Shown here in pieces: positions 9,144 through 17,878 of a stretch of 64,000 nt of DNA. How positions within the stretch are numbered: the stretch's first letter is position 1; every line of letters begins with the position of its first letter. The position numbers and the translations under genes were made by a program. This DNA is from Bacteroidota bacterium (GTDB lineage: Bacteria; Bacteroidota; Bacteroidia; AKYH767-A; 2013-40CM-41-45): NCBI GenBank assembly GCA_004295015.1, contig SHNE01000022.1:1-64000 (forward strand), in the 5' to 3' direction. The notes below the pieces were generated by a model, which had not been told where the DNA came from, did not search any database, and saw nothing but the letters and a program-made list of their open reading frames with translations.

Positions 9144-10898
9144 TTATCTGCGTGGACTCCCGCTTTTCTTATTATCACCGGAAGACTGACGCGAAGGAGC
9201 CGGCGTGGATGTTCTTTGAGGAGTGCTGCTCTTATTTTCCTGTTTGTACTGTCTTGGTTCATTGCGCGGTTGTACCATAGGAGTGCGTGATTCCTGACGT
9301 GGACTGATTACTTTAGCGGGACTCTGTTCACGTGTAGGAGTCTGGTACTGATTTGCCTTTCCTGTATTCATGCTCCTTGAGTTATTATTCTGTGCAGGTT
9401 CTGTCTTCATCAGTTGATCTGTTCCTTGCTCAGGCGATTCGGTATTATTATTTGACTGAGGTTCATTTCTGCGTGGGGAATCGCTGTCAGATTTTTTGGT
9501 CGGCGTCACCGGTTGCGTCCTCACAGGATTTTGTTTGACCGGTTGATTGGAACGTGATGGCTGTGTTTCCGCTGGTGTATTGGAACGACTTGGTTGGCTT
9601 TGAGCAGGATTGCTTTTTTGTATCGGCTGTACAGTATTCCTTCCATCTTTGGATTCCTTGTTTTCTGTCGGTGTTACACCACGAGAACCCGGATTTGTAT
9701 TCTGACGAGCAGGAGTGACTGAATTATTATCTCTTTGCGCAGGAGTTGTTTCAACAGGAGTGTTTTGTTTTCCTGTGTTAGCAGGCTTCACCTCACCCTG
9801 GTTTGATCTTTCCGATGGATTTGCCGGCTGTACGCTATTGTTCGATTTGTCGGTATTGCTCCTGGTATCACCGCTATTGTTAGGTGTCTGCCTGATTTCA
9901 TTACTCCTTTGAGGTGTAGTCGAAGGCGTCTCTCCTGAAGGGTTTGTTTGTCCGGATTTTCCTCTCGCAGGTGAATCACCAATGACATTCTGGTTTCTTG
10001 TGTCTGTATTTCTTTTTTCCTGAGTTTGTATGCTGTTGATGCGACCATCCTTAACGGCGACTTGATATTTTTCTCCGAGCGACACAGGACTCAAGCTGCT
10101 CTGGCGGGCTGCTGAACGCGGACTGTTACTGGAACTTCCACCACGTGGACCATAATAGGTGCTCGAGTTATCATAGCTGTTATAGTAATAGGGTGTATAA
10201 CCTTGTCCATAATAACCATCGTAGTATCCATGGTTATAGCCATTGTAGTAACCTGAATTATAACTATGGTGATAAGGACTGTAAAAACCATGATAGTAAG
10301 CACCCGGATAGAATCTGTCATAATACCAAGGCGAGTACCAAGGAGTAAAGATTGGACTATAACCTATGCTGATTCCGATTCCTCCATAGCAAAATGGCGA
10401 GCTGTAGTAATAGGAAGGAGCCCACCAGTTATAGGTAGAATAAATACTCACACCCCATGAACTAGGGTAGTAGTCATAGTAATATGAATTGGTATAGTAG
10501 GGATCATAATAACTATATCCTATTGCAGGACTGTAAAAGCGACGAATACGGGATGAGTAAGAATAGTCGTAGTAATCGTCGTTGTAATAATTGTTTGTTA
10601 TGTATGTATTGCCCTGCTCATCCTGATAATAATCAGAAGTGGTATTAGAAGGCGAAGTTTGCGTAGCCTGATCTTGTGTGTTTGTATTCTGATCGTAATT
10701 GTTTCCGCTGGTTGAGTAATCCTGAGCAGGAGCCGGAGGAGTAGAAGGATAGGTTGCAACTGCCGGAGCAGGTTGTCCCTGTTCGCTGGAAGAATAATAA
10801 ATATCATCCGGTGCCGCTGTTCCTGCCTTGTATGTTGAAGAGCAGGATGCTAAGAAGAGCGCGGCGGAAATGAGCAGAAGGCTGTGTATTTTTTTCAT
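9144..10898 (-). CDS. Tyr-rich, low-complexity lipoprotein
   Basis: This 584-aa protein has a lipoprotein signal peptide with lipobox 'LASC' (Cys19). After a Ser/Thr/Gln-rich linker comes a strikingly Tyr-rich region (about residues 90-255) full of short runs such as 'YYNDDYYDYSYSS' and 'GYYNGYNHGYYDGYYGQGY'. A Ser/Pro/Asn/Gln/Thr-rich, probably disordered, basic tail follows, ending in 'GDNKKSGSPRR'. There is no catalytic domain that I recognise. Similar Tyr-rich lipoproteins occur in other Bacteroidota and are sometimes mis-annotated by composition. It should be anchored in the outer or inner membrane, and its biased composition suggests an adhesive, structural or scaffolding role, which is inference only. 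Confidence 0.85.
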   Translation of the reverse strand: MKKIHSLLLISAALFLASCSSTYKAGTAAPDDIYYSSSEQGQPAPAVATYPSTPPAPAQDYSTSGNNYDQNTNTQDQATQTSPSNTTSDYYQDEQGNTYITNNYYNDDYYDYSYSSRIRRFYSPAIGYSYYDPYYTNSYYYDYYPSSWGVSIYSTYNWWAPSYYYSSPFCYGGIGISIGYSPIFTPWYSPWYYDRFYPGAYYHGFYSPYHHSYNSGYYNGYNHGYYDGYYGQGYTPYYYNSYDNSSTYYGPRGGSSSNSPRSAARQSSLSPVSLGEKYQVAVKDGRINSIQTQEKRNTDTRNQNVIGDSPARGKSGQTNPSGETPSTTPQRSNEIRQTPNNSGDTRSNTDKSNNSVQPANPSERSNQGEVKPANTGKQNTPVETTPAQRDNNSVTPARQNTNPGSRGVTPTENKESKDGRNTVQPIQKSNPAQSQPSRSNTPAETQPSRSNQPVKQNPVRTQPVTPTKKSDSDSPRRNEPQSNNNTESPEQGTDQLMKTEPAQNNNSRSMNTGKANQYQTPTREQSPAKVISPRQESRTPMVQPRNEPRQYKQENKSSTPQRTSTPAPSRQSSGDNKKSGSPRR

Positions 10899-10961
10899 AA
10901 TGTTTCCTTTCCTTTATTTTAAGCTTGTGTGAATGTTATTTTCTCAGGGGAGATAAATTCT

Positions 10962-10969
10962 TACTTTTG
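10962..10969 (+). promoter_or_regulatory. Candidate -7 element for proS
   Basis: TACTTTTG matches the Bacteroidota primary sigma factor -7 consensus TAnnTTTG exactly. It lies about 50 bp before the proS ATG. No good -33 TTTG is visible at the normal spacing, so the call is tentative. Confidence 0.4.
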
Positions 10970-11020
10970 TTTCATAAAAAGCAAACACCGTACCAAAGCG
11001 GTATTTTTAGGTAATTTAAA

Positions 11021-12493
11021 ATGGGCAAAGACTTTCCAACGCGTGCAGAAAACTATTCACAATGGTACCAGGATCTGGTAATTAAAGCCGATTTGGCTGA
11101 AAATTCGGCTGTTAGAGGCTGTATGGTTATCAAACCCTACGGTTATGCCATATGGGAAAAGATGCAGGCCATTTTGGATAAAAAATTTAAGGATACAGGC
11201 CATTCAAACGCATATTTTCCACTTTTTATACCTAAGTCCTTTTTCAGTAAAGAAGCATCTCACGTAGAAGGCTTTGCCAAAGAATGTGCCATCGTTACTC
11301 ATTATAGACTTAGAAATGCAAAAGATGGTTCCGGTGTGGAAGTCGACCCTGATGCAAAATTGGAAGAGGAGTTGATTATTCGTCCAACTTCAGAAACGAT
11401 TATATGGCATACTTACAGAGGGTGGATACAATCTTACCGTGATCTTCCACTTTTAATTAACCAATGGGCGAACGTCGTACGTTGGGAGATGCGGACAAGA
11501 TTGTTTTTGAGAACTGCGGAGTTTCTTTGGCAGGAAGGGCACACAGCCCATGCTACATCTGAGGAAGCTATCGAAGAGACAAAACGCATGCTGGATGTCT
11601 ATACCGACTTCGCAGAGAATTCCATGGCGATGCCGGTATTGAAGGGAGTGAAAACGGCGAGTGAACGTTTTGCCGGTGCGCTGGACACCTATTGTATAGA
11701 AGCTTTGATGCAAGACGGAAAAGCATTGCAAGCAGGAACATCACATTTTCTCGGGCAAAATTTTGCAAAGGCTTTCGATGTGAAGTTTACTAACAAAGAA
11801 GGAAAGCAGGATTTTGTTTGGGCAACATCGTGGGGTGTTTCTACCAGACTTATGGGAGCACTTATCATGGCGCACAGTGATGATGAAGGATTGGTTCTCC
11901 CACCAAAGCTGGCCCCAATTCAGGTTGTCATCGTTCCTATCTACAAGAATGAAGAGCAGCTTAATGCCTTGAATGCAGTAGCTGATAAAATTTCTGCAGA
12001 ACTTCGTGAGAAAGGAATTTCCGTTAAATATGATAACCGGGATACACACAAGCCGGGATGGAAATTTGCTGAGTACGAATTCAAAGGTGTTCCTGTTCGA
12101 ATAGCTATTGGTCCCCGCGATTTGGAGAACGGAACTGTTGAGGTGGCACGACGTGACACAAAGGAAAAGTCGGTGATGCAGATCACGGATCTCACTTTAA
12201 AGATAGTTCACTTGCTTGATCATATTCAGGATAATCTTTATAGAAAAGCATTAACCTTTCGTGATGATAATACACATCGTGTAGATACCTACGAAGAATT
12301 CAAAAAGAAGCTTGATGAAGGCGGATTTATTCTAGCCCACTGGGATGGAACTGCTGAGACGGAGCAGAAAATAAAAGAAGAAACAAAGGCTACTATTCGA
12401 TGTATTCCATTGAATTCAAAAAAGGAAAGTGGAAAATGCATTAAGACAGGGAATCCTTCTGAGATGCGAGTTGTTTTTGCAAGGGCATATTGA
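11021..12493 (+). CDS. proS: Proline--tRNA ligase, archaeal/eukaryotic type
   Basis: At 490 aa this is the short ProS form without the bacterial editing insertion (type 3, archaeal/eukaryotic-like), which is normal in Bacteroidota. It charges tRNA-Pro with proline using ATP. Class II synthetase features are clear: '[13 protein letters not shown]', '[14 protein letters not shown]', the motif 2 region '[17 protein letters not shown]' with '[11 protein letters not shown]', and motif 3 '[20 protein letters not shown]'. The anticodon-binding domain follows from 'VVIVPIYKN'. The C-terminal ProS extension ends in 'RVVFARAY'; its zinc ligands look incomplete (Cys at 'IRCIP' and 'SGKCIKTG'). The gene stands alone on the plus strand, divergent from the lipoprotein gene. 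Confidence 0.97.
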   Translation: MGKDFPTRAENYSQWYQDLVIKADLAENSAVRGCMVIKPYGYAIWEKMQAILDKKFKDTGHSNAYFPLFIPKSFFSKEASHVEGFAKECAIVTHYRLRNAKDGSGVEVDPDAKLEEELIIRPTSETIIWHTYRGWIQSYRDLPLLINQWANVVRWEMRTRLFLRTAEFLWQEGHTAHATSEEAIEETKRMLDVYTDFAENSMAMPVLKGVKTASERFAGALDTYCIEALMQDGKALQAGTSHFLGQNFAKAFDVKFTNKEGKQDFVWATSWGVSTRLMGALIMAHSDDEGLVLPPKLAPIQVVIVPIYKNEEQLNALNAVADKISAELREKGISVKYDNRDTHKPGWKFAEYEFKGVPVRIAIGPRDLENGTVEVARRDTKEKSVMQITDLTLKIVHLLDHIQDNLYRKALTFRDDNTHRVDTYEEFKKKLDEGGFILAHWDGTAETEQKIKEETKATIRCIPLNSKKESGKCIKTGNPSEMRVVFARAY

Positions 12494-12528
12494 TCGTTAG
12501 ATGTCAACGAGATTAAACCTATGCTTCG

Positions 12529-12536
12529 TATATTTG
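12529..12536 (+). promoter_or_regulatory. Candidate -7 element before unknown gene
   Basis: TATATTTG fits TAnnTTTG and lies 38 bp before the ATG at 12574. No matching -33 TTTG is seen, so this is a weak call. Confidence 0.35.
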
Positions 12537-12573
12537 TATTTGCTTTTTTGAATCCATTCAATTATTCAAATAA

Positions 12574-13272
12574 ATGTCAGAGCCCACACCTAAAGAAAAA
12601 ATCATCGAGCTTTTGCGGGAGAAAATTGCATTAAAGCAGGAAGTTTCCGATTTGATTCATGAGGTGTTTGATGATTTGAAGGATATTCTGAAAGAAATGT
12701 TAGCCGACCTTCAGCTGGAGATGGCAAAGCTGAAAAAAGTTATCCCGATGTCTTACCAGGAGAAGGGTGATTTTGAAGTTGTGCTCACTATTGCCGATGA
12801 CACCTTGGTTTTTCTGATGCATACAAATGTATTTACATTTGATAAATCACATGAAATATGGAAGAATTCCTATGTAGAAAAGAATCCACTCTGTGTTTTT
12901 TGCGGGAAGATTTATATTTATAATTTCCTTTCGGATTCCTTTAAGTATAACCGGACGAATGATGTAGGTTATCTGATTGGGAGGATATTTATTAACCGGC
13001 AGAAGCATTTCTTTGTGGAAGGCAAGAAGCAGCTTGGTTTTCTCTTCAATGATTTCCAAAATGACATCCTGGAAAAGAAACGGCTTAGGGAAGTGTTGGA
13101 GGCTTCAATTTTGTATGCCCTTGACTTCGATCCATACACTCCACCATACGAGCAACTGACACCGATCTCGGTTCAGGCAGTCTTAGAAACAAGTCTTTTG
13201 ACAAAGATCGCCACGGGAAAACGCTTAGGCTTTCGTTTTCAGGCAGATACAGGCAGCATAGAAATGCCATAA
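12574..13272 (+). CDS. Conserved-looking hypothetical protein
   Basis: I do not recognise this 232-aa cytoplasmic protein. It has no signal peptide or membrane segment. The first 55 residues are a charged, probably coiled-coil helix ('IIELLREKIALKQEV', 'DDLKDILKEMLADLQLEM'). The rest is a compact mixed fold with 'NPLCVFCGKIYIYNFLSD', 'DVGYLIGRIFINRQKHFFV' and 'LGFLFNDF'. The CxxC is isolated, so a zinc ribbon is unlikely. The codon pattern and length support a real gene. It follows proS by 80 bp on the same strand and precedes tRNA-Glu by 73 bp. The translation-related neighbours are suggestive, but I assign no function. Confidence 0.75.
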   Translation: MSEPTPKEKIIELLREKIALKQEVSDLIHEVFDDLKDILKEMLADLQLEMAKLKKVIPMSYQEKGDFEVVLTIADDTLVFLMHTNVFTFDKSHEIWKNSYVEKNPLCVFCGKIYIYNFLSDSFKYNRTNDVGYLIGRIFINRQKHFFVEGKKQLGFLFNDFQNDILEKKRLREVLEASILYALDFDPYTPPYEQLTPISVQAVLETSLLTKIATGKRLGFRFQADTGSIEMP

Positions 13273-13294
13273 TTTTTTCAAAAAACTGCATAGT

Positions 13295-13325
13295 GTTGCT
13301 GATTTTCAAAAAAAAGTTACCTTTG
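13295..13325 (+). promoter_or_regulatory. Bacteroidota-type promoter for tRNA-Glu
   Basis: GTTG at 13295-13298, a 19-nt spacer and TACCTTTG at 13318-13325 closely match the Bacteroidota consensus (TTTG, 19-ish nt, TAnnTTTG). The expected start of transcription is a few bases upstream of the mature tRNA at 13346. Confidence 0.7.
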
Positions 13326-13345
13326 CGCTCCCCAATACAAAAAAT

Positions 13346-13417
13346 GGCCCGTTCGTCTAGGGGTTAGGACGCGTCCCTTTCACGGATGAAACACGAGTTC
13401 GATTCTCGTACGGGCTA
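13346..13417 (+). tRNA. tRNA-Glu (anticodon TTC)
   Basis: A complete cloverleaf is visible. The acceptor stem is GGCCCGT/ACGGGCT, the D arm GTCTAGGGGTTAGGAC, and the anticodon stem CGTCC/GGATG with loop CTTTCAC gives anticodon TTC. The T arm is ACGAG-TTCGATT-CTCGT and the discriminator base is A. Positions 1-72 form a G-U pair. The 3' CCA is not encoded. Confidence 0.96.
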
Positions 13418-13584
13418 CTAAGGTTAGTGTGAGTGTGGAGTTTGAGTGTGGAGGAATTGTATTCCTTGAGACTTGGATTTTTACTCACACTTTTTTTGGC
13501 CTTACTAATTATCGGCTTTGATACTGAATCGCACAAGCTTTATCTACTTGTTCGCCATTTGACTTTGGTATCATGGCCTAGCCG

Positions 13585-13615
13585 ATTGAGATATAAGATT
13601 TTGTTTTTATATTTG
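13585..13615 (+). promoter_or_regulatory. Candidate promoter for T9SS propeller protein
   Basis: ATTG at 13585-13588, a 19-nt spacer and TATATTTG at 13608-13615 fit the Bacteroidota promoter pattern. They would give a leader of about 65 nt before the ATG at 13687. Confidence 0.5.
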
Positions 13616-13686
13616 AATAACAATGATCGCTTGAGCGCAGCTTTCCTTTTTAATTCGTTTATTGAAATAAATTTAAAATCTGATCT

Positions 13687-15387
13687 ATGAAGAGATATAT
13701 CCTCTTTTTTTATTTTTTGATTTCGGTACTAACTGCGAATTCTCAAGGTGTCAATCTAAGTTTGTCCAGCTCAAGTCTCAATATAATCGTAAATGAATCT
13801 GATACAACTTCACTTTCAATACAGGCTTTTGGAGGATTTAACCAGCAGGTAATTTTGACATATGCTTGTCTTACTGGAAATTGTAACGGACTAAGTATTA
13901 GTTTTAACCAAAGCGTATTAACTTATCCCTATACAAATGGCGCAATTCTTACGGTGTCAGTCACCGGAAATTGTGTCCCAGGTCAATATTTATTTAGCAT
14001 AATTGGAGCCAATGGTCCGGTTTCAGCAACGGAAACATTGACGATAAATGTATTTCCGGATCCTTGTCAAATTAATAGTATTAATCATTTTCTCCCTAAT
14101 AACACTCGGGCTATCTGGGTGGGGAATACGAATATTTGGCTTTCAGATGGTTTTGAATTAAACAAGTTCAACCGTAGTTCCTGGACAACATACACAACCA
14201 CAAACTCTCAACTGCCGGGTTTCGTGTGGGACATGACCGGAGATTTAAATGAAAATATTTGGCTTGCAACAAGTGCCGGTATTGCTAAATTTGATGGAAC
14301 ATTTTGGACTATTTACAATAGCTCGAACTCCGGATTGACGGCTAATTACTGCAGCAGTATAGCCATTGATAGTCTCAATAATATTTGGATTGGATCCGGT
14401 GAGCAAGGCGACTTTTATTACCGGAGAGGTGCTTTGACTAAATTTGATGGAAGTACATGGACAACTTTTGATAGTTTAAATTCTCCACTTCCTTCAAATT
14501 CAATACAAGAACTTTCCATTGATAGAAATGGTATTTTATGGTTCTCCGTTCATTCATATAGCACAAACTCACATCAAATTGGTAAATTTGATGGAACTAA
14601 CTGGACTTTTTATTCTCCCCTTGATTTTTGCGTTCCTAACGCTAAGTATATATCAAAAGTACGAGTCGATTCTCTGGGCTATGCCTGGTTTGGAATTGTT
14701 GACAAATGTTATAATCCCAATACTGTACGAGGCCTTGTTAGAACCGATTGGAATACATGGGAGATTTGGATGGATTCTACTACTGTTCCGTTCAATCATT
14801 TTATTTATGATTCATCCTGTAACCCAATACTTCAGGATAGAAGCTCTGTTCTTCCCCCTTATGGTGTGGGGAGGATTGTAATAGATGACAAAGATGTTGT
14901 TTGGGCTCCTTCAAGTAAAGTATGTGGCGGAGGAAACGGGCTTACTCGCGTTCAAAATGGGAATTTTAAAATATTTAATACAACCAATTCATTGCTCTTT
15001 GGCAAATCGGTTTGTAGTTTGTATTCATTCAAGGATACTGTATGGATCGTTTCGACAAATGATTATCAATCGGGCGCTTCTGATAAATTACAGTATTTTA
15101 CCTGTACATCTATAATAAATAATATACCTGATCATCAATTAAACGATGGGATCAAAGTTTTTCCAAATCCTGCGATAAATCAATTTACTGTTTTCGTCGA
15201 TCTGATTTATAATTTGGAACCATTCCTTCTTAGTGTTTTTGATCTTTCCGGTAAAAGAATTTTCTCTCGGGAAATCCATACAGGATCAAATATAATTATG
15301 ACCGATGATTTATTTGCCGGCTTCTATTTTTACAAAGTTCAAACAAATCGAAGTTCCTATTCGGGAAAATTAGTCATAGAAAATTAA
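13687..15387 (+). CDS. Secreted beta-propeller (regulator-propeller-like) protein with T9SS sorting domain
   Basis: This 566-aa protein has a signal peptide (MKRYILFFYFLISVLTANSQ). An Ig-like domain (about residues 22-125) is followed by propeller blades (about 135-475). The blades repeat the pattern 'NIWLATSAGIAKFDGTFWT', 'NIWIGSGEQGDFYYRRG' and 'GILWFSVHSYSTNSHQIGKF', which is the 'IWxGTxxGLxxFDGxxW' signature of two-component regulator propeller repeats, here outside a sensor kinase. The C-terminal 85 residues ('IKVFPNPAINQFTVFV' to 'SGKLVIEN') form a type A T9SS sorting domain, so it is probably surface-exposed or secreted. The ligand is unknown. Single gene with its own promoter-like element. 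Confidence 0.88.
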   Translation: MKRYILFFYFLISVLTANSQGVNLSLSSSSLNIIVNESDTTSLSIQAFGGFNQQVILTYACLTGNCNGLSISFNQSVLTYPYTNGAILTVSVTGNCVPGQYLFSIIGANGPVSATETLTINVFPDPCQINSINHFLPNNTRAIWVGNTNIWLSDGFELNKFNRSSWTTYTTTNSQLPGFVWDMTGDLNENIWLATSAGIAKFDGTFWTIYNSSNSGLTANYCSSIAIDSLNNIWIGSGEQGDFYYRRGALTKFDGSTWTTFDSLNSPLPSNSIQELSIDRNGILWFSVHSYSTNSHQIGKFDGTNWTFYSPLDFCVPNAKYISKVRVDSLGYAWFGIVDKCYNPNTVRGLVRTDWNTWEIWMDSTTVPFNHFIYDSSCNPILQDRSSVLPPYGVGRIVIDDKDVVWAPSSKVCGGGNGLTRVQNGNFKIFNTTNSLLFGKSVCSLYSFKDTVWIVSTNDYQSGASDKLQYFTCTSIINNIPDHQLNDGIKVFPNPAINQFTVFVDLIYNLEPFLLSVFDLSGKRIFSREIHTGSNIIMTDDLFAGFYFYKVQTNRSSYSGKLVIEN

Positions 15388-15642
15388 GACTCGGCTATCG
15401 AAACTCAAACTTACAATATTCTCTTTTTTTATCTCACTAATCCCACTAATCACAAAAATCTCAGTTCAGACTTTTTTCTTGTTAGTTGAGTTTTTTAAAT
15501 TAAACATTCAATTAAGAATTTTTTCAATCATTTCAATTTAAAAACCATATTCTTCTGGTCATCGAATCGGTCTTTGCTTATTAATTTTGTCCTGCCATAA
15601 TTTGATGAAATAAAATTTGTTTGTCAGGAATGGTTCGAAAAA

Positions 15643-16479
15643 ATGAAACGTATGAAAAAAAAGATTAGCCTGAGGGAGTCGATGGAACAACTCAAATTTG
15701 AAAATGAATTGGAGAAAATCAAATTGCAACTCGAGCATGGTGCAGAATTCATTGACATGACTGAGAATTCTATTCCGGCTGAGATTGAAAGCAAGTTCCT
15801 TAAACATGTGAAACAGTTTGAAGAATCGCATAAGAAATGTAAGCGGGTTCAGATTTATGACTTAATAGGAAGGCCTGATTTTAAAAGGCCCGGTGATGTC
15901 ACTGAACTAAATGTTGCAGATGAGTTAGGGCACATCAGAGAAATTTTGATCGATAGTCACGTCGTTATCGATACAATTTGCGACGTTGATGATTTAATAT
16001 TGTACCAATTTATAGTTGAAGAATTGTTCTTTGAAGAAGTTGATGATATAAGGATTGAAGGGATGTTTCACTGGTTTATATATGAAGAATTTCATCCGAA
16101 CCATGATTACGATATCCGAAACATTTGCAGGGAATTCGTCAGCAGTTTATTTGATAAGGACCCGGAAATATATTCTTCAAATTTTTACCTGGCAGATGAG
16201 ATATTTACGCTAAATGGAGTCGTTGAACAGTCTGAAATTATCAGAAAGCTAAATGAATTCAGGGAGTCATATAGTGATATAAAATTAGTTGATTATGAAG
16301 TTGACTCAGTAAAGATTGGTGAAGAGGAATCAGTGCTTTTTTTCACTCTGTCAAATTCCCTGACTATTGAAGGAACCGATGAAGTAGTAAATGTTAGGGG
16401 CAGCGGGAGCTTTGAATTGGTGTATGAATTTGATATATGGGTCATCAGGCGTTTGTCCATTCCCGGAGTATTAATATAA
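15643..16479 (+). CDS. Acidic hypothetical protein, possible NTF2-like C-terminus
   Basis: I do not recognise this 278-aa protein. It lacks a signal peptide and is very acidic overall. The N-terminal 40 residues look coiled-coil ('RESMEQLKFENELEKIKLQ'). The middle has 'VAEEL'-type helices and a motif 'MFHWFIYEEFHPNHDYDI'. The last 105 residues ('YLADEIFTLNGVVEQSEII' to 'WVIRRLSIPGVLI') alternate strands in a way that resembles NTF2/SnoaL-like folds, but this is a weak impression. A possible promoter (TTTG at 15573, TAATTTG at 15598) lies just upstream. The gene is flanked by intergenic spacers of 255 and 152 bp, so it is probably transcribed alone. Confidence 0.7.
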   Translation: MKRMKKKISLRESMEQLKFENELEKIKLQLEHGAEFIDMTENSIPAEIESKFLKHVKQFEESHKKCKRVQIYDLIGRPDFKRPGDVTELNVADELGHIREILIDSHVVIDTICDVDDLILYQFIVEELFFEEVDDIRIEGMFHWFIYEEFHPNHDYDIRNICREFVSSLFDKDPEIYSSNFYLADEIFTLNGVVEQSEIIRKLNEFRESYSDIKLVDYEVDSVKIGEEESVLFFTLSNSLTIEGTDEVVNVRGSGSFELVYEFDIWVIRRLSIPGVLI

Positions 16480-16631
16480 GTTTTAACTAATTTTTTCTTG
16501 GGGTCAGATGTGAGGTCCTTTTGAGGGAATTGTTACTTATATTTTGGCAATTGTCTTCAGGAATGGATTTTTTGTTTTGAATATTTTTTTGTTTCTTGTA
16601 GCTTAAATAAACTCTCCCAACACGTATACTT

Positions 16632-17240
16632 ATGAAAAAATCATTGCTTATTGTTTCCTTTATATGCTTCTTAAGTACTGCAGGACTGATTGCAGAAAAT
16701 CTCCATGTGGATGTCTACCAGGTAGATGTTTCAAATAGTAGCCTCCAGTGGTTTGCTGCTAAGTTTACCGGGAAACATGAAGGAACCGTTAAATTATCAG
16801 CCGGTGAGATAAATAGTAATCATGGACAGCTTACCGGATTTGTGGAGATTGATATGAATTCAATTGTAGATACTGATCTGAAGGACGAAAAGATGAATGC
16901 GAAACTTACCAATCATCTTAAGTCAGAAGACTTTTTTAATGTTGCAAAATTTCCGAAGTCAAAGTTTGTCATTACTTCAATAGTTCCCTTAAAGGCAGTG
17001 GAGGAAGGTGCAACACACAAAGTGAGCGGCAATCTGACGATCAAGGATAAAACGAATCCTCTTAGTTTTAATGCTACATTAATTATGCAAAGTAATAAGC
17101 TTACATGTGTTGGCTCTGCAGTGGTTGACCGTTCAAAGTTTGATGTACGATATGGTTCAAAAACATTTTTTGAGGATATCGGCGATAAAGTCATTTACGA
17201 CGAGTTCACCATCAAATTTAATTTGGTAGCTACACGATAG
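16632..17240 (+). CDS. YceI-family periplasmic protein
   Basis: The 202-aa product has a signal peptide (MKKSLLIVSFICFLSTAGLIA) and the YceI lipocalin-like fold signature. The series is 'VDVSNSSLQWFAAKFTGKH', 'GTVKLSAGEI', 'FVEIDMNSI', 'KLTNHLKSEDFFNVAKFP' and 'KSKFVITSI', then 'VSGNLTIKDKTNPLSFNAT' and 'VDRSKFDVRYGS'. YceI proteins form an extended beta-barrel that binds polyisoprenoid or other amphiphilic lipids in the periplasm. Length is typical. The DUF3817 gene follows by 80 bp on the same strand and may be co-transcribed. Confidence 0.93.
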   Translation: MKKSLLIVSFICFLSTAGLIAENLHVDVYQVDVSNSSLQWFAAKFTGKHEGTVKLSAGEINSNHGQLTGFVEIDMNSIVDTDLKDEKMNAKLTNHLKSEDFFNVAKFPKSKFVITSIVPLKAVEEGATHKVSGNLTIKDKTNPLSFNATLIMQSNKLTCVGSAVVDRSKFDVRYGSKTFFEDIGDKVIYDEFTIKFNLVATR

Positions 17241-17320
17241 GAGCTTGTTGATTTAATTTTCAGCCTGACATTTAAAGCTGAGTCATACTTTTTCATTCAC
17301 AGTTCCAATACTATTTCGTG

Positions 17321-17635
17321 ATGAGTTTTCGTTTTTCCAAAACTCCCCTGGGGAGGTTTAGAATGATTGCCTTGATGGAGGGAGTGTCATTCATACTTCT
17401 ATTAATGGCAATGCCATTGAAATATTTGTACGGGCATCCTGAGTATGTAAAAGTGATCGGATGGATTCATGGCCTATTGTTTATCTTATATGTCCTCGCC
17501 TTAGTTAATGTCAAAATGAGCAATGGATGGTCAATCCTTAAAAGTGTAATAGCCTTTTTGGCTTCCTTGTTACCTTTCGGAACATTCATCCTTGACATAA
17601 GTCTGCGGAAGGAAGAGAATTTACCGGTCTCCTGA
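17321..17635 (+). CDS. DUF3817 integral membrane protein
   Basis: This 104-aa protein starts at the ATG at 17321; a GTG immediately before it is less likely. It has three predicted membrane helices ('MIALMEGVSFILLLMAMPL', 'VIGWIHGLLFILYVLALVN' and the segment ending 'LASLLPFGTFILD'). The pattern 'F-R-x-I-A-x-x-E-G-x-S' followed by 'PLKY', 'GWIHGLLF' and 'PFGTF' is typical of the DUF3817 family (YdzA-like), which has no known function. Its closeness to the YceI gene suggests, weakly, shared expression. Confidence 0.85.
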   Translation: MSFRFSKTPLGRFRMIALMEGVSFILLLMAMPLKYLYGHPEYVKVIGWIHGLLFILYVLALVNVKMSNGWSILKSVIAFLASLLPFGTFILDISLRKEENLPVS

Positions 17636-17795
17636 GTATTGGCTTTCGTTGAAAAGCGTTGATTTTTCTCTTTTTATTAGCCAAATGGTTGATAAATCCG
17701 GCCATTTATTGTTGTGACTTAAGGTTGAATATGTATATATTGTAGGTTCAAATTCCACGTTTAAACGGTTAAAAGGGTAATCGGGCTCTTTGTAG

Positions 17796-17819
17796 ATTTA
17801 AGCAAGCGATAGCTTAAAT
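17796..17819. repeat. Perfect 8-bp inverted repeat upstream of hybrid kinase
   Basis: ATTTAAGC at 17796-17803 and GCTTAAAT at 17812-17819 are perfect complements with an 8-nt loop, 60 bp before the hybrid kinase start. There is no T-run, so an operator or leader structure is more likely than a terminator. Confidence 0.4.
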
Positions 17820-17878
17820 TGTAAAATTCCGTTTGGTTCTGGAGTTGAGAGGTCGTTATTTCATTCGTATAGCTTTTT

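Noticed and set aside
13433-13690. 85-codon plus-strand frame after tRNA-Glu
   Set aside because: It has no recognisable motif, overlaps the predicted promoter of the next gene and runs into its start; it looks like chance.
17745-17770. tRNA T-arm-like sequence (AGGTTCAAATTCCA) in the spacer before the hybrid kinase
   Set aside because: No acceptor, D or anticodon stems can be paired around it and the T stem itself has a mismatch, so it is neither a tRNA nor a convincing tRNA-end attachment site.
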